The translations under genes were made by a program, and so were the position numbers. Of a stretch of DNA of 64,000 nucleotides, positions 46,558-60,293 are shown piece by piece. The stretch's first letter is position 1. Every line of letters starts with the position of its first letter. This DNA comes from Papilionanthe hookeriana x Papilionanthe teres (lineage: Eukaryota > Streptophyta > Magnoliopsida > Asparagales > Orchidaceae): positions 70,693,982-70,757,981 of the forward strand of contig CM040430.1 of assembly GCA_022702705.1 (NCBI GenBank). The letters are read 5' to 3'. The notes beneath the pieces were generated by a model. It made no database searches, was not told where the DNA came from, and worked only from the letters and a program-made list of their open reading frames with translations.

Positions 46558-49507
46558 TGTTGACCTCATTTTTGGTGAGGCCTTTTGCTTCTCTCTTTAG
46601 TACTTAGGGTCTAGCCTTAGGCTTTTCCTTTGACTAATCTTAGAGGACTAGAAATGGAACTTACCATTTAGAAATTCAAACTACTTCTTAACTCCCTGCA
46701 AACCCCACAAGCTTGATTGTAGACCCCTAATCACCTAGAGGGTTGAAATCAAATGTGAAGGTTTAAAGGATGAGTTCCCTATAGGACTTTTTGGCCTTAG
46801 AAATACCCTGGGTGGCCTGGTTTGGTGAGGGTTGACTTGCACATACACTACACTCTCACACACATTCCAAGTCCTAAAACCACACTCTCACCCAACTTGA
46901 CTTCTTGACTCATGTAGGTAATTCATATGGATGGTCCTTAACCCCTAAGCACCTCGCTAAGAGGGTTAGGAACAACATAGTGAATGCCTCAAATGAGTCC
47001 TCTCATGGCTCATATGGGCTTAATGCGGCTTCATGGCTCAACTAAAGTGATTCCATTTTATTCACACTTGATCAATCTTCCTTTTTTCAAAATTTCAGTT
47101 TTTAACACCCGGGGCCCCGGACCCACCAAACCTACAGAATACCCTTGAAATGACCCAAAATTTGCAAAATTACCTAAATTACCCAAGATCCCTCAAAATC
47201 AATCCTAAACACTTCCCACCACTCAAATTGACCATCTTTGGCCAAAAATACCAAAATTTCCAAAAATACCTCTAAACCCCCCCCCAAAATTACCAAAATA
47301 CCCTTTTACCCCAAAAATCCAAAAAATCTATATAATTCCCAGAAAATTCCAGTAAATCCCAAATATTCCCAATTTCATTTTTTTCAACTACACCATGGGC
47401 CAATTTTGCCAATTTACCCCACTTTTACCAAAACCCCCAATTTGACCCATTTTTAACCCAAGTGAACCCAATGTCAAACCAAATCACCCCAATTGACCTC
47501 AATTTTGGTCCAATTCAATTCTAAACTTCAATTCAATATCCCCAATATCAATTTAGACCAAATCCAAGTCCAATTTGATTGATATTTGGGCCCAATTCCA
47601 ATTTGAAGCCTAAAGGCCCAATTTTGGCCCATGACCTAAACTTAGCCCAAACCAACCCAAATCAACCCCAATTGGCCCCAAATCTTTTCTAAAACCTTCC
47701 TAACATCCCCACAAACAAAACACTAACTTGATTTGCCCAAAATTTGAACCTGAACTCCACCCGAACCTAACCAAAAACCAAAATCCCTTAAATGGACCTA
47801 AGCCCAAACCTAACCCAAATGGGCCCAAATCCCAAAATTAGAGCCCAACCAAAGTTGAAAACTCTTTGTAAAACTCCCATAAACATTTTTCAACATTAAT
47901 TTTACACCAAATTCAACCTTAGCCCAACCATAGCCCAAGTTAGCCCAATTTGGCCCACCTTGGCCCCTTTACCAAAAAAAGCCCAAATTCAACCCAATTC
48001 TACTCCAAAACACACCAAATTGATTCCAAACCATTCATGAAACATCCCTAAACTAAACACAACATTTAAAATCCTTCATCCAAAAGTCCATTTTAAAATC
48101 TAAAGGCTCACTTTCTTAAACCATTCTAAAAGCCAATTCTCACCAAATCCAAAAGCCCAAGATTGGCTCTAAAGCCCACATGACAAATTCTTCTCACCAA
48201 ACATTTAATTGAAATCATCCCTAAGTCCAAAATCAATAATCAAGTCATTCCAAATCAAGCCACATGTCAATTTCCCTTAAATTCATCAAAAATGCCAAAA
48301 CCCTTTTCATGAAACAAGCCAACCTTTTTTCTAAGCCAAATGTAAGCCAATGTGAGCCATTTACAAGCCATATGAAGCCATGAGAGTTTTGACACCTCAC
48401 CATGTCATTTATGGAAAATGGAGGGGCCCCTTTCTTAAGCCTTCCTTAAGCTTTTTTAACCTCATCGATGATACACACTAAACCAAGTTAGCCACCTAAT
48501 CCTTGATGGAGACTACACCATTTCTTCTTGGCTGACCCAAATGAATCTTTTCAGCCTAGATCCAGGCCTTGGGTGGTGCACCAAGCCCAAAACCATGGGT
48601 TGACCCATTTGAACCCAAAATGACCTTCTCCCAATGCCATTTCAATCCAACTCCTTTACACATGTCCAAAGCCAATTGTTGTCACCAAACTCAAGCACTG
48701 ACCTCCCTGACCCTGAGGGTGACCTATGCCTGGCCGGCCAGCCACCACAGCCGCCGGAAACCACCAGGCCGAGAGGCTTAATTTGAACCAAAAATTCAAT
48801 TTGAATTAGCTGACTTGTCCCAACCAAAATGGCCATTGCAGTTGTTCTTCCCTTACCCTGAGCAGTGGATCCAAGCCATTAAACCCCCCTGGGAGGCCCT
48901 CCAGCCACCTCTATTTAAACCCACTCACCTCTCGGCCAAACAAGGTGATGAACCAGACCTTAAGGAAACTCTGCCAAAATTGCTCCAGGACCTTCTCCTA
49001 ACCCAGAGCAGTTGATCCCTAGTGTTCCTTTGCCCTAAACCCCATTAACAGAGCTCAATTTCTGAGTTGAAAATCCACCCAAAAACCAGGACATCTCTGG
49101 AACCTCCACCAAATTCAAATTAAACTCACCAACACCTGCACAGGACCAAGAGAAGGAGTTCCCTAGTGAAAGCCCCCTCTCCAGGCCACCCAGTTGCTCC
49201 AGCCTCCAAGCTTTGAAATCGGGTCTGGTCACTTTCATACTTAGACAATTCCCCAGAGCTAGAGACTTCATCTGGAGCTTGCTTGGACTTAATTGAAGGT
49301 GACACAACCCTCAGATCGAAGCTTCACTTCTCTGAGCAAAGGTATGAACTCACTCTTCCTCCCAAGCTTCCAGCAACTCTCCATTTTGTTTGGGTTAATT
49401 TCATAGCTTATAAGCCGTATGGATGTGTTCGTCTCTTCAAGACGAATCCATAGAGTATAAAAACTCAAAAATATCTTGAGAATCGAGAGAGATCTTAGGG
49501 TTTTAGT

Positions 49508-49720
49508 GTGGATGGTCATGGGTGCACACAAGTCGTAGACAATGATGAGGAGCCATTGGATTGCGCGTGTATCGAGCGGACGGTCGAGATCAAGCCTGAC
49601 AGCGTAATGTTACGTGAACCGCGGGCCCCTGGAGCGCTGAGTCAGATGGCGGCGGTGAATCATGGAGCGACGCGTGGGCTTTCGATCCGGACAAGGATGA
49701 CGCGGCGCAGAGTCGGATAA
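49508..49720 (+). other. GC-rich block with conserved small ORF (copy D)
   Basis: A 70-codon frame starting MDGHGCTQVVDNDEEPLDCA with IERTVEI and REPRAPGALSQMAA, as in copies B and C. The C-terminus differs after AAVNHG. Start codon and frame are kept in all three copies. Not recognised as any family. Confidence 0.4.
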
Positions 49721-51559
49721 GTAGGAAATTAGGTTATTTTTGAATTATTTAAATACCAGAACTTCAAAAATTCATATCTTTGCATAGAAAAATCACAAAA
49801 ATAAAATAAAAATATCCCCTTGCTCAGTGAACAGAGGAGAATAATGTGGAAAGAAATTAAGTTAATTGGATAAGTATTTTATTTTTAATAATTTATTTAC
49901 TGTTTCCAATGTTTTGATTCTCCATTTACATAGACAATTCACCATGGCATGAGACCATAGGGCTTTTGAAGCCTCTGATCTTGGGAACATTCCCTGAATT
50001 TTTCAAGGTCAGAGACCATCTCTGTGAAAAGTTATTGATTTTTCAAGTTCATGTCACTGGTTTAGGTATTTTAATTCCAATAATTAGCATGTTGTAAAAT
50101 AAATTCTAGGAAAATTTGGTGATGTTTCTTAGGACCAGAGGACTCTATGAAAAATATTTTGAGTTAATTCATTCATAATAACCCTAATTGGCCTAAACTC
50201 CCAAAATTGAATTTGAATTAATTAGGATTAACCACACACCAAATTGACTTGAAAACAATTCTCCATTACTCTTTAGGGTCAAAGGAACCTTACATAAAAT
50301 TTTGAAATCAATTGGACTTGATTAACCCCACCAAATGGATTGATTAAGCCTCATAAGCAAAATGGAACTTTAAAAATTCATAACTCCAAAAATACTTTTC
50401 AAAAATTCACAGAAATAGTTTTGGAGCTTCTCCGAAATCGGGGAGTTCAGTAAAATTAAAATTGGAATTTTCTAAAAAAGTTGATTTTTCATAATATTTT
50501 AATAATTTAATAATTAAAAAAATAATAAAAATCAAAAAAATATTAAAAATCATAAAAATGTCACATTTTGACTCCTAATCACTTAGGAATAAACCAAATA
50601 TTTTTCCTAAATCCCTAGGATAAGATATTGAATTTTAAAGGCTTAATGTAATTTTTTAATATTAAAAAATGAATTTTTAACCTTTTTCACTAAAATAATT
50701 CTAATAAATCAAAGAAAAATCAAAAAATTATAAAATATGTTTCTATAGACTCCTTAAGGTCAGAGAAATTTAAGATAAATATAAAATCTATTTTTCAATT
50801 TTTATTTTATTTTAAAATTAATTAATACTCTAAAACTCAAAATAATTATAATAAATAAAATCTAATTCAAAAAATCACAAAAATTGGTCCAAGTGGTCCT
50901 CTTGTCATTAGGAACATTCTATTATTTTCTTAAGGACAGAAACTGTACCTTGGTCATGTTGTTGAACTTTCTTTGAAAACCCCTATTTTCTACTAAAAAT
51001 AATTATATAAATAACCCTAAATTTAGAAAAATCACATTTTCTCCTCTAATGTCTTAATTGACATGTGAGTGAGGTGACATAAAAATTTCAAATTCATTTG
51101 AGCTCAATTTAGTGAGTTATGAAATAAATAAGCCTAAAATGGCATAAAGGTAATTAAGAATTTTAACCCTTAATTAAAACTTTAGGTTTAATCAAAAGGG
51201 AGGGTAAAATATTTGATTTTTAACTTTCTCTTGGATGATTGAAACTTAAGGAAATTAAGGAGTAGAAACCCATTAAACACTTTGAAAATATCAAAATAAA
51301 ACTCTAATTAATTAAATAATTTGAATTTTGGAAAGAGTATATTTAAAATTTGGATTATTAAAATAAGGATATTATTAAGAGGATATTTATTTTTTAATAT
51401 AAAAATCCCTAAATAAGTCACTTCAATAATATTTAGTTCTTAATTAAAAATTAAAATAATAATCCAAATTAAATAAATTAAAAATTAAAAGAAGATAACC
51501 CTTAAATGAATTAAAGCTTAAAATGTTAAATGGTCCAATAGTAAAAATCAAATTTAAAA

Positions 51560-51835
51560 TCTTGGACTTAAACTAAATTAAATTAAATTAAGTTAAGTCA
51601 AAGTTTAAAGTAAATTAAATTAACACCTTAACAATTAAAATAAATTAAATTTAAAATATTGAAACTAAAATTAAATTAAATTAAAATTAAATTAAATTAA
51701 ACTAGAATTAAAATTAAATTAAAATTAAAATTAAACTAAAATTAAAATTAAATTAAATTAAATTAAATTAAAATTAAATTAAATTAAATTAAATTAAATT
51801 AAATCAAATTAAATTAAATTAAATTAAAATCACTT
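51560..51835. repeat. AAATTAAATT low-complexity array in copy D
   Basis: About 275 bp of AAATTAAATTAAAATT words, shorter than in copies B and C and preceded by a different, less regular AT-rich stretch (51480-51660). Confidence 0.9.
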
Positions 51836-54110
51836 AACAACAAACCTAAATGAAATCATTAAGAGTTAAATCAAAACATATCAATAATTTCAACACCTCT
51901 TTCTATCTAAGTAAAACTAAAACATGAACATCAATCTGAAATACTAAGATAATTGAATGTGTAAAGATTTAAATTAAATCTAAGATAATTTGAACACTAT
52001 TCCAAACTTAAAATTATTAATTAAAACCTAATAATTAAATTAAATCACTTTAAATCATTAACTCAAACTTTAAATTAAGAATGGTTAAAATTCTCAATAA
52101 ACCAACTTGCCCTTAAAGGCTTTAATTATTATAACTCTTAAATAGAGTATTAAGTGAGATGTCACTTCATTCATCAGGTAATCAAATACCTAGGTTCACT
52201 TAGCAAGAGACAAAGCTTAACTAAACTCCTGGATGATTAATTCACATGTGCAACTAAATTTACTTGGACTCAAAATAATCCCAGAAGTATTAAAAAGATG
52301 TTTAGGACTCGTCTTAAGCACTTCCTCGATATGACGGGATGTTTTAGAAGAAAAATTAAATTTAATTGTTCTTTGATGAAGAAAATCATCCTTAAACAAA
52401 ACACAAGAACCTAGACGTCATAGGAGATGACTAGCAATAGGACTAGGAATTTGGTAGACAACCAAAACCCTTCTCTTAGCTTTACCTAAATACTTGTTGA
52501 AATATTTAAATGCCTTAACATGTGTTTTAAGTACAGCTTGGGATGACGGGAAGACCCTCCAGGTACGCTTTTATTTTATTGCAATTTACTTTATTGCAAT
52601 TTACTTACAAGCATTGTACTTTATTTTTTCTTGCATGCTAAATAAGACTATTGCATGAAAACCAAAATCTTTTGGGTAGTCCCTGAACTGAAACTAAAAC
52701 TAAATTAAAAGTTATTGCAAGATAAAATTCACCGCCACAACATTCAAAAATATAAAACAACTCAAAATTTAATCACAAACAGAACAACAAAACTACAATT
52801 GTAACTAAATTAAAACGTCTCGTCGAATGATCGGGAATACCTCGGATGATGTAACCCACGTGTTGCTAACGGGATTTCCCACGGTCTAAATGAAAGTGTG
52901 GAACTCATTCAGTTGAGTTTAGGAAATTCATCTGGACTAAGTGAATTCGATGAAAATAACGATGCCGGGATGACGGAACCATGGGATCTTAATCGGTTTT
53001 GTTTAAACAACTTTAAGATTTGTTTTTATTAAAATATTAAAAACACTTGGATTTTAAGATTTTCTATAAACCAAAACACTTCTCTCATCTCTCGATTTAT
53101 GACTTCTAAAACTAAACCTCTACAACGACAAGGAGCTTGGAGCATGATGGGCAGCACGGCCATCGTCATCAGCAAAACTCGGGTCTACTTCAGCAAAACC
53201 TTTATTAGAATTAAACAACCAAGCCATAGGATTTCGAGGTAGTTTGCTTAGTGCAACATAAATCCTCAACTTTTCGTTAGGCATTTGCATAATCATGTTA
53301 TGCAAATTAAGCCCTAACAAGTCTTAGGACTCCGAGGTAGTCGTTTGGTACGACATAAACCCTCACATCTTCGAGGCTATTTGTGTGATTATATCATACA
53401 AATATAAGACCTAAATAAATAAAATTGGCAGGATTATAACATTAAATAAACTCCCAAATTGAAGCCAAACAATAGGATAGTTTGGGAAGTTGCCAAGATT
53501 CTTCTTGGATCCTCAGCTTCTCCTACTTCTCTTCCTTTGGATTCTTGAAACAAACTGTTCCAAATTTGATCCATTCCCTTTTGAAATCTCCAAAATCCAA
53601 TCCTTTGAAAACCTTAAACTTTAAAATTCTTGAGAGCAAAACCACTGATCATTATCGAGAGTTTTCTTAAGTGACTCCCGTCATTTAAGATGTAATTAAC
53701 TATAGGGGCATGCACTTATAGGGAACTTTAAGAACCCAGGTAATATAAACCCTGCTTAATTCCTTTATATTAAGCAGGGGAACTTGTCGGCTTATAAAAT
53801 TGGTTTGCAGACCAAACGGATGTCACAAATCTTTTAGTTTATTTATCCGAGCCCCATCATCAAGCAGTGTGTCTATTCTTCGGAATAGATATACGGTTTA
53901 TGGTGCAGTGCTCGTTTATATAAACTATTTCGAGATGCGAGATCGGTTTGATTTCATATCTTAAAATTTTCAAACTTAAAATTATTTTCAAAATCGAATA
54001 CTACTTTCTAAATTATATATATATTTAAATTAAATTTAAAATCTAAAATTCACTGACAACTTCTGTAGGCGACCCCTTTTCAAAACACAGAACCTAAAAA
54101 TATGCCGACA

Positions 54111-54712
54111 ATGCTCAACTTCGTTGACTCCGAATCTCTATTCTACTCTTAATAAAAACTAGATACGATTGATAATAAAAGTGGTGAAGTGGAAAGGTGT
54201 ACTCTTATTAACTCTCTAACATAAACTTGATTCTTAACACTAATCACACCCTCCAACAACAACCTTTTTTCTGATCTTCAAGTCTTCTTTCTGAAATTTT
54301 CCAAAAGGTGCCTTGGTATCTCGTCAAAATATGTTCAGATTCAATGTATCCATCAAGAATGCATCCATCCCTTCAAATTTTAAATGAGTTTTAACATTGA
54401 TGGAAAGTTAGTGAAGTTTAAACCAAAGGATGCTTCAAAAACCCCTTCAAATTTGCGCCAAAATCAAATAAATTTCTCACTTTAACTGTGCCGTCTATGC
54501 GGCAGCCAGCCGGCACGTAGGCGCTTGAGGCCAATTTTTCACATCTTTCAATTTTTGCTCCAAATTTAATTCTTTATTGTTCCTTTCATGATAATCACTC
54601 ATTTTAATCATACCTATAAGAAAAACACAAAAATACTTTCCATTAAAGTGCAATAGCATCAAAAATAGGTATAAAAATGTGCTTAGAAACACTATATATT
54701 TTAGGTATATCA
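54111..54712 (-). mobile_element. Second Athila-type LTR, distal part
   Basis: Matches 44880-45513 of the E5 LTR, including CAATTTTTGCTCCAAATTT, ATTAAAGTGCAATA and the end TATATTTTAGGTATATCA. With 45514-46557 it makes one LTR of about 1650 bp split by copy D. It ends in CA at 54712, then GTTAC. A decayed GC hairpin lies at 54487-54528. Confidence 0.75.
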
Positions 54713-55394
54713 GTTACCACAATGGATCAGACGCATCTTCGACGGGTCTGAGGGCACGTAGCACCCCCTCGAATTTTCTTTTGAGTTAAGGTTTAATTTA
54801 AAATAGATTAACCTTAATTCAATCAAAATTTCATAATTTGATAAAGAAAAATCATAAAAATAGGACAAAAATACCCCTAAACTTAGGGTGAGGAGGAGAA
54901 AATTATGAGATCAAAATCATAATTTTATTATTTATATTTTATTTTTAAATAATTAAATACTCTCTTGAGTATTTTAATTAGTAAAAATTATTGACATTAC
55001 AGAAAAATATGAAAATTTCAGGGATTTATTTCTAGGTCTTTAGGAACTTTCTCTAGTTTTTCCTAGGCTAGAATAATCCTCTAAGACATAATTTCTTAAT
55101 TATCAAAACATTTTGTAATTATTTTCATCAATAATTATAAAAATTCAGAAAATAAGAAAATAAATTGGAAAATGGATAAAAAATTTAGGGTGACTGACAA
55201 TAACCTTAAATGACAATTCTTAGACCATTAGACAATTTAAAATGACATTTTCAAGTAACGGTTAAAATTTATTAATTAGAAGTTAATATTTTAAACTCTA
55301 CAAAATTCTCTTTATCTTACCTAGTCCATTCCTTAATGGAATATGTTAAAATTGAGTCTAAACCCAAATAGACTCAAGATAAACCATAATTAGG

Positions 55395-55735
55395 CCCAAA
55401 AACATTATTAGGCTTAATTAAACCTTATTAAATCTTAACTAAATTAGGTATAACAAAAATCAAACCTTTAATTAAGCTTAAGACATCACTTAGCCTAATT
55501 AAACCTTATTAAACCTTAACTAAATTAGGTTTATTAAAAATCAAACCTCTAATTAAGCTTAAGACATCACTAAGCTTAATTAAACCTTATTAAACCTTAA
55601 CTAAATTATATTTAATAAAAAATCAAATCTTAATTAAGCTTAAGACATCACTAGGCTTAATTAAACCTTATTAAACCTTAACTAAATTAGGTTTAATAAA
55701 AATCAAACCTCTAATTAGGCTATTAAACCGGAATC
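55395..55735. repeat. Tandem array, about 81-bp period
   Basis: About four units starting at AGGCTTAATTAAACC (55411, 55492, 55572, 55653). Each holds AAACCTTAACTAAATTAGGTTT, an imperfect inverted repeat. It grades into the 75-bp array that follows. Confidence 0.85.
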
Positions 55736-57150
55736 AACTATTAAACTATTAAGATTAAGACATCATTAGACTTAATTAAACTATTAAATCGGAATCAACT
55801 AAGTTTTAATCAAAACTAAACCCTAATTAAGTATAACATATTAGGCTTAATTAAACTATTAAACCTTAATTAACTAAGGTTTAATAAAAACTAAACCCTA
55901 ATTAAAAATAACACGTTAGACTTAATTAAACTATTAAACCTTAAACAACTAAGGTTTAATCAAAACTAAACCCTAATTATGTTTAACACATTAGACTTAA
56001 TTAAACTATTAAACCTTAACCAACTAAGGTTTAATCAAACTTAAACCCTAATTAAGTCTAACACAATAGACTTAATAAAACTATTAAACCTTAACCAACT
56101 AAGGTTTAATGAAAACTAAACCCTAATTAATTCTAACACATTAGACTTAATTGAATTATTAAACCTTAACCAACTAAAGTTTAATAAAACTTAAACCCTA
56201 ATTAAGTCTAACACATTAGACTTAATTAAACTATTAAAACTTAACCAACCAAGGTTTAATCAAACTTAAACCATAATTAGGTCAAACACATTAGACTTAA
56301 TCAAACTATCAAACCTTAACCAACTAAGGTTTAATCAAACATAAACCCTAATTAAGTCTAACACATTAGACTTAATCAAACTATTAAACCTTAACGAACT
56401 AAGGTTTAATCAAACTTAAACCTTAATTTGGTCTAACACATTAGACTTAATCAAATTTTTAAACCTTAACCTACTAAAGTTTAATCAAAACTAAACCGTA
56501 ATTAAGTCTAACACATTAAACTTAATTAAACTATTAAACCTTAACCAACTCAGGTTTAATCAAAACTAAACCCTAATTAAGTCTATCACATTAAACTTAT
56601 TTATACTATTACACTTTAACCAATTAACTTTTAATCAAACTTAAACCCTAATTAAGTATAACACATTACACTTAATCGTACTATTAAACCTTAACCAACT
56701 AAGGTTTAATCAAACTTAAATCCTAATTAGGTCTAACACATTAGACTTAATTATACTATTAAACCTTAACTAACTAAGGTTTATTCAAACTTAAACCCTA
56801 ATTAAGTCTAAAATATTAGACTTAATTAAACTACTAAACCTTAACTGACTAAAGTTTAATCAAACTTAAATCTTAATTATGTCTAACACATTAAACTTAA
56901 TTAAACTGTTAAACCTTAATACACTAAGGTTTAATCAAAATTAAACCCTAATTAATTCTAACACATTAGAGTTAATTAAACTATTAAACCTTAATCAACT
57001 AAGGTTTAATCAAACTTAAACCTAATTAGGTCTAACAAATTAGACTTAATTAGAAAATTAAATCTTAACCAACAAAGGTTTAATCAAATTTAAACCCTAA
57101 TTAAGTTTAAGACATTAAACTTAATTAAACTATTAAACCTTAGCCAACTA
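55735..57150. repeat. Tandem array of hairpins, 75-bp period
   Basis: About 18-19 units; for example CTTAAT starts at 56221, 56296 and 56371, exactly 75 bp apart. Each unit has two hairpins: TTAAACCTTA/TAAGGTTTAA with a 6-base loop (56384-56409) and TTAAGTCTAA/TTAGACTTAA with loop CACA (56352-56375). The word AAACCCTAA occurs once per unit but is not telomeric because it is not itself tandem. Confidence 0.9.
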
Positions 57151-57169
57151 TAGTTTAATTACACCTAGA

Positions 57170-58480
57170 CCTAAAATCTAACTTCAGTCCAACCCATATT
57201 AGACTCAAGTCATATCTAAGTTAACTTAAAACCTAACTTAAGTATAACCCATTTTTTATTTATGTAAAACTAAACATCAATTCAACATTACATGAATCTA
57301 AGGCAAACTTAAATTAAGTCCAACCTATATTGGACTTAAGTCAAACTTAACTTAAGTTCAACATGACCTGAATCTAAGTTAACCTAAACCTAACTTAAGT
57401 CCAACCCATATTGGACTTAAGTCAAACATAACTTAGATTCGACATGACTTGAATCTATGTTAAACTTAACTTAAGTCCAACCCATATTAGACTTAAGTTA
57501 AATCTAACTTAGGTACAACATGACATGAATCTAAGTTAACCTAAACCTAACTTAAGTCCGAACCATATTGGACTTAAGCCAAATATAACTTAGATTTTAC
57601 ATGACATGAATCTAAGTCGAACCTAACTTAAGTCGAGCCCATATTGGACTTAAGTCAAACCTAACTTAGGTTCAACATGACATGAATCTAAGTTAACATA
57701 AACCTAACTTAAGTCCAACCTATGTTGGACTTAAGTCAAATTTAACTTAGATTCAACATGACATGAATCTAAGTCAAACCTACCTTAAGTCCAACCCATA
57801 TTGGACTTAAGTCAAACTTAACTTAGATTCAATATGACATGAATCTAAGTCAAACCTAATTTAAGTCCAACCCATATTGGACTTAAGTCAAATCTAACTT
57901 AGGTACAACCTGACATGAATCTAAGTTAACCTAAACCTAACTTAAGTCCGAACCATATTGGAATTAAGTCAAATTTAACTTAGATTCGGCAAGACATGAA
58001 TCTAAGTCGATCCTAACTTAAGTCCAGCCCATATTGGACTTAAGTCAAACTTAACTTATGTTCAACATGACATGACTCTAAGCTAACCTAAACCTAACTT
58101 AAGTCCAACCCATATTGGACTTAAGTCAAGCTTAACTTAGATTCAATATGACATGAAACTAAGTCAAACATAACTTAAGTCCAACCATATATTAGACTTA
58201 AGTCAAACATAACTTAGATTCAACATGACATGAATTTAAGTCAAATCTAAATTAAGTCCAACCCATATTGAACTTAAGACATATCTAACTTAGGTTCAAC
58301 ATTACATCAATCTAAGTTAACCTGAAACCTAACTTAATTCCATCCCATATTGGACTTAAGTCAAATCTAACTTAATTTCATCATGACATGAGTCTAAGTC
58401 AAAATAAACCTAACTTAAGTCCAACCCATATTGAACTTAAGTCAAAAAATTTAAGTCCAATCCACATTGGACTTAATTTA
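57170..58480. repeat. Tandem array of hairpins, about 76-84-bp period
   Basis: About sixteen units. Each has TTAAGTCCAA/TTGGACTTAA around loop CCCATA (57785-57810) and CTTAGATTCA/TGAATCTAAG around an 8-base loop (57746-57773). Unit length varies because some units have an extra TTAACCTAAAC segment. Confidence 0.9.
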
Positions 58481-58990
58481 AACTTAGGTTCAATTTAACA
58501 TAAACCAAACCCAAGCTAAAACTTAAGTTAAACCCATATTGACCTTAAGTCAAACCCAAACCTTAGGTTCAACCCACATTGAACCTAATTTAATTTAATC
58601 CAAGGTAACCAACATGATTAAATCAAAAATATTAAATTCAAATGACATTGAATCTAATTATCAGATTTCCAAACAATCAAATCTAAAATATTAAAATTTA
58701 ACTTTTTGTTATATTTTAGAGTTAAAATTTTTAGATTCAAACAGCATTGAATCTAAAATATTAAAATCCAACTTTTTGTTAGATTTTAAGTCTAATCAAC
58801 ATTAGACTTAAAATATTTAGATCCAAATAACTTTAAATCTAAAATATTAAAATCCAACTTTTCGTTAGATTATAAGTCTAATCAACAATATACTTAACAT
58901 GTTTAGAGTCATGTGACATTGAATCTAAAATATTAAAATCTAACTTTTTGTTAAATTTTAAGACTAATCAACATTAAACTTAAAATGACA
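58480..58990. repeat. Mixed hairpin array
   Basis: Irregular repeats that continue the same design with other arms: TTAGGTTCAA/TTGAACCTAA (58563-58588), TTAGATTCAA/TTGAATCTAA (58731-58756) and TTAAGTCTAA/TTAGACTTAA (58786-58811), all with 6-base loops. CCAACTTTTTGTTAGATT recurs as a linker. Confidence 0.85.
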
Positions 58991-59722
58991 TTGAAATATA
59001 ACTTAAGTTTAATCTACATTTTCTTAAATTTAACCAACACTCTTTTTCTTGTAGGTTAAGTCTTTGCATATTATAGGGTGTGCTTACTCTGTTTTGCAGA
59101 ATGATCAAGACGATATTATAACATTAAATTCTTTTTAGTTTTTCTTTGCATGTTAAAGGGTGTACTAACTCTGTTTTGCAGGATGAAATTTTGAAAATAG
59201 GATGGACGACAACAAAACAAAACAAAATTATAACGACATTGAAAACAGCGACAATTACAAAACAAAACAAAACAAACAACATTAAAGTAACAAAACTAAG
59301 ATAAAACAAAACTTAGAACTTTTAGGATAGTCACAAAACCTAAAACTTTTATGATAGCCTCAAAACAAATGCGAAAAACAACAATAAAACAATAAAAATC
59401 AAAATAAAATGAAACAAAAATGATAGAATAAATGACATTGACAAAACAATTAAAAATTACAAACAATAAAACAAAAGACAAGAACTGACAAAATCAAATT
59501 TTTAGGGTAGTACGACATATTACCCTTAGGATTGAACGTTGATGTTTCTTTCTTAAAACTTTTTAGAAAACAAGTGATTAACATTAATCAGATGTTTTGC
59601 TTAGACAATTATAATTGTCTAAAATGTAATTTACTATAGGAGCTTGCTTCTATAGGAGATTTAAAGAACTCAGGATAGATACTATATCTAAAAATTTATG
59701 GTTAACAAAACTTCATTATCCT

Positions 59723-59741
59723 TATATAGAACTTCTAGACA
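59723..59741. repeat. LINE target-site duplication, 3' side
   Basis: TATATAGAACTTCTAGACA is repeated exactly at 60294-60312. The final ACA is ambiguous with the CAA-rich tail. Confidence 0.9.
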
Positions 59742-60293
59742 ACAACAACACAACAACAACAAAGCCTTAATCCCACTAAGTGGGGTCGGCTACATGAATC
59801 CTTTTTCTCCATTGCGTCCTGTTTAGTGTCAAATTTTCGTTTAATTCTAATAAATTAAGATCATTTTTTATGCAATAAGCCCAAGTTTTCCTAGGCTCGC
59901 CTCTGCCTTTCTTAACATAAGTTGTATTTAAAACATCTACTCTCCTAATCGGATCTTCGGGTGGTCGACGTTTAATGTGACCAAACCATCTAAGGCGACT
60001 CTCTCTAATTTTATCCGTCACCGGTGCAACTCCAACCCTATTACGGATATATTCATTTCGCATTTTGTCTCTAAGTGTAAAGCCACTCATCCATCTAATC
60101 ATTCTCATCTCGGCAACACTTAACTTAACATTATGCTTCTCTTTTAAAGGCCAACATTCAGCACCATAGAGCATTGAAGGTCTCACCACCATCTTATAAA
60201 ATTTTCCTTTCAGTCTAAGCGGTACTTTTCTATCACACAATAGACCGGACGCATTCCTCCACTTCAACCAACCAACCTGAATTCTACTATTAA
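59742..60293 (-). mobile_element. 5'-truncated RTE-clade LINE
   Basis: The minus frame encodes the C-terminal end of an RTE-type reverse transcriptase: WRNASGLLCDRKVPLRLKGK, MLYGAECWPLK, AEMRMIRWMSG, RLRWFGHIKRRP and, at the end, QWRKRIHVADPT (60267-59776). Coding continues to 60293 without the start, so about 184 codons of a normally 900+ residue protein remain. The 3' end has the plant RTE tail CCACTTAGTGGGATTAAGGC followed by (TTG)n. It is flanked by a 19-bp duplication. Confidence 0.92.

Larger units (their letters stand above)
46558..54110 (+). mobile_element. Giant LTR-like element copy D, complete
   Basis: 7553 bp, from TGTTGACCTCATTTTTGGTG to AAAATATGCCGACA. Flanks are ACGCT (46553-46557) and ATGCT (54111-54115), a 5-bp target duplication with one C/T difference. 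It is collinear with copies B and C over its whole length, so these 7.5 kb are the full unit. No gag, pol or terminal direct repeat is present. Composition passes from C/A-rich (46.6-48.6 kb) through a GC-rich block (49.5-49.7) to AT-rich arrays (51.5-51.8) and then normal. Confidence 0.85.

Noticed and set aside
46558..54110. Giant element as a complete LTR retrotransposon, Helitron or large MITE
   Set aside because: No two direct LTR copies are seen within it; TG/CA ends with 5-bp duplications exclude Helitrons and do not fit the usual MITE termini and duplications.
55800..57130. Telomere-like AAACCCTAA words
   Set aside because: They occur once per 75-bp unit and are not tandem heptamers; interstitial telomere DNA is not supported.
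55735..58990. CRISPR-like array of palindromic repeats
   Set aside because: The repeats are contiguous with no unique spacers, unit length drifts, and the genome is a plant's.
59124..59481. Minus-strand frames rich in Phe, Val and Cys
   Set aside because: They arise from AACAAAA-type low-complexity sequence.
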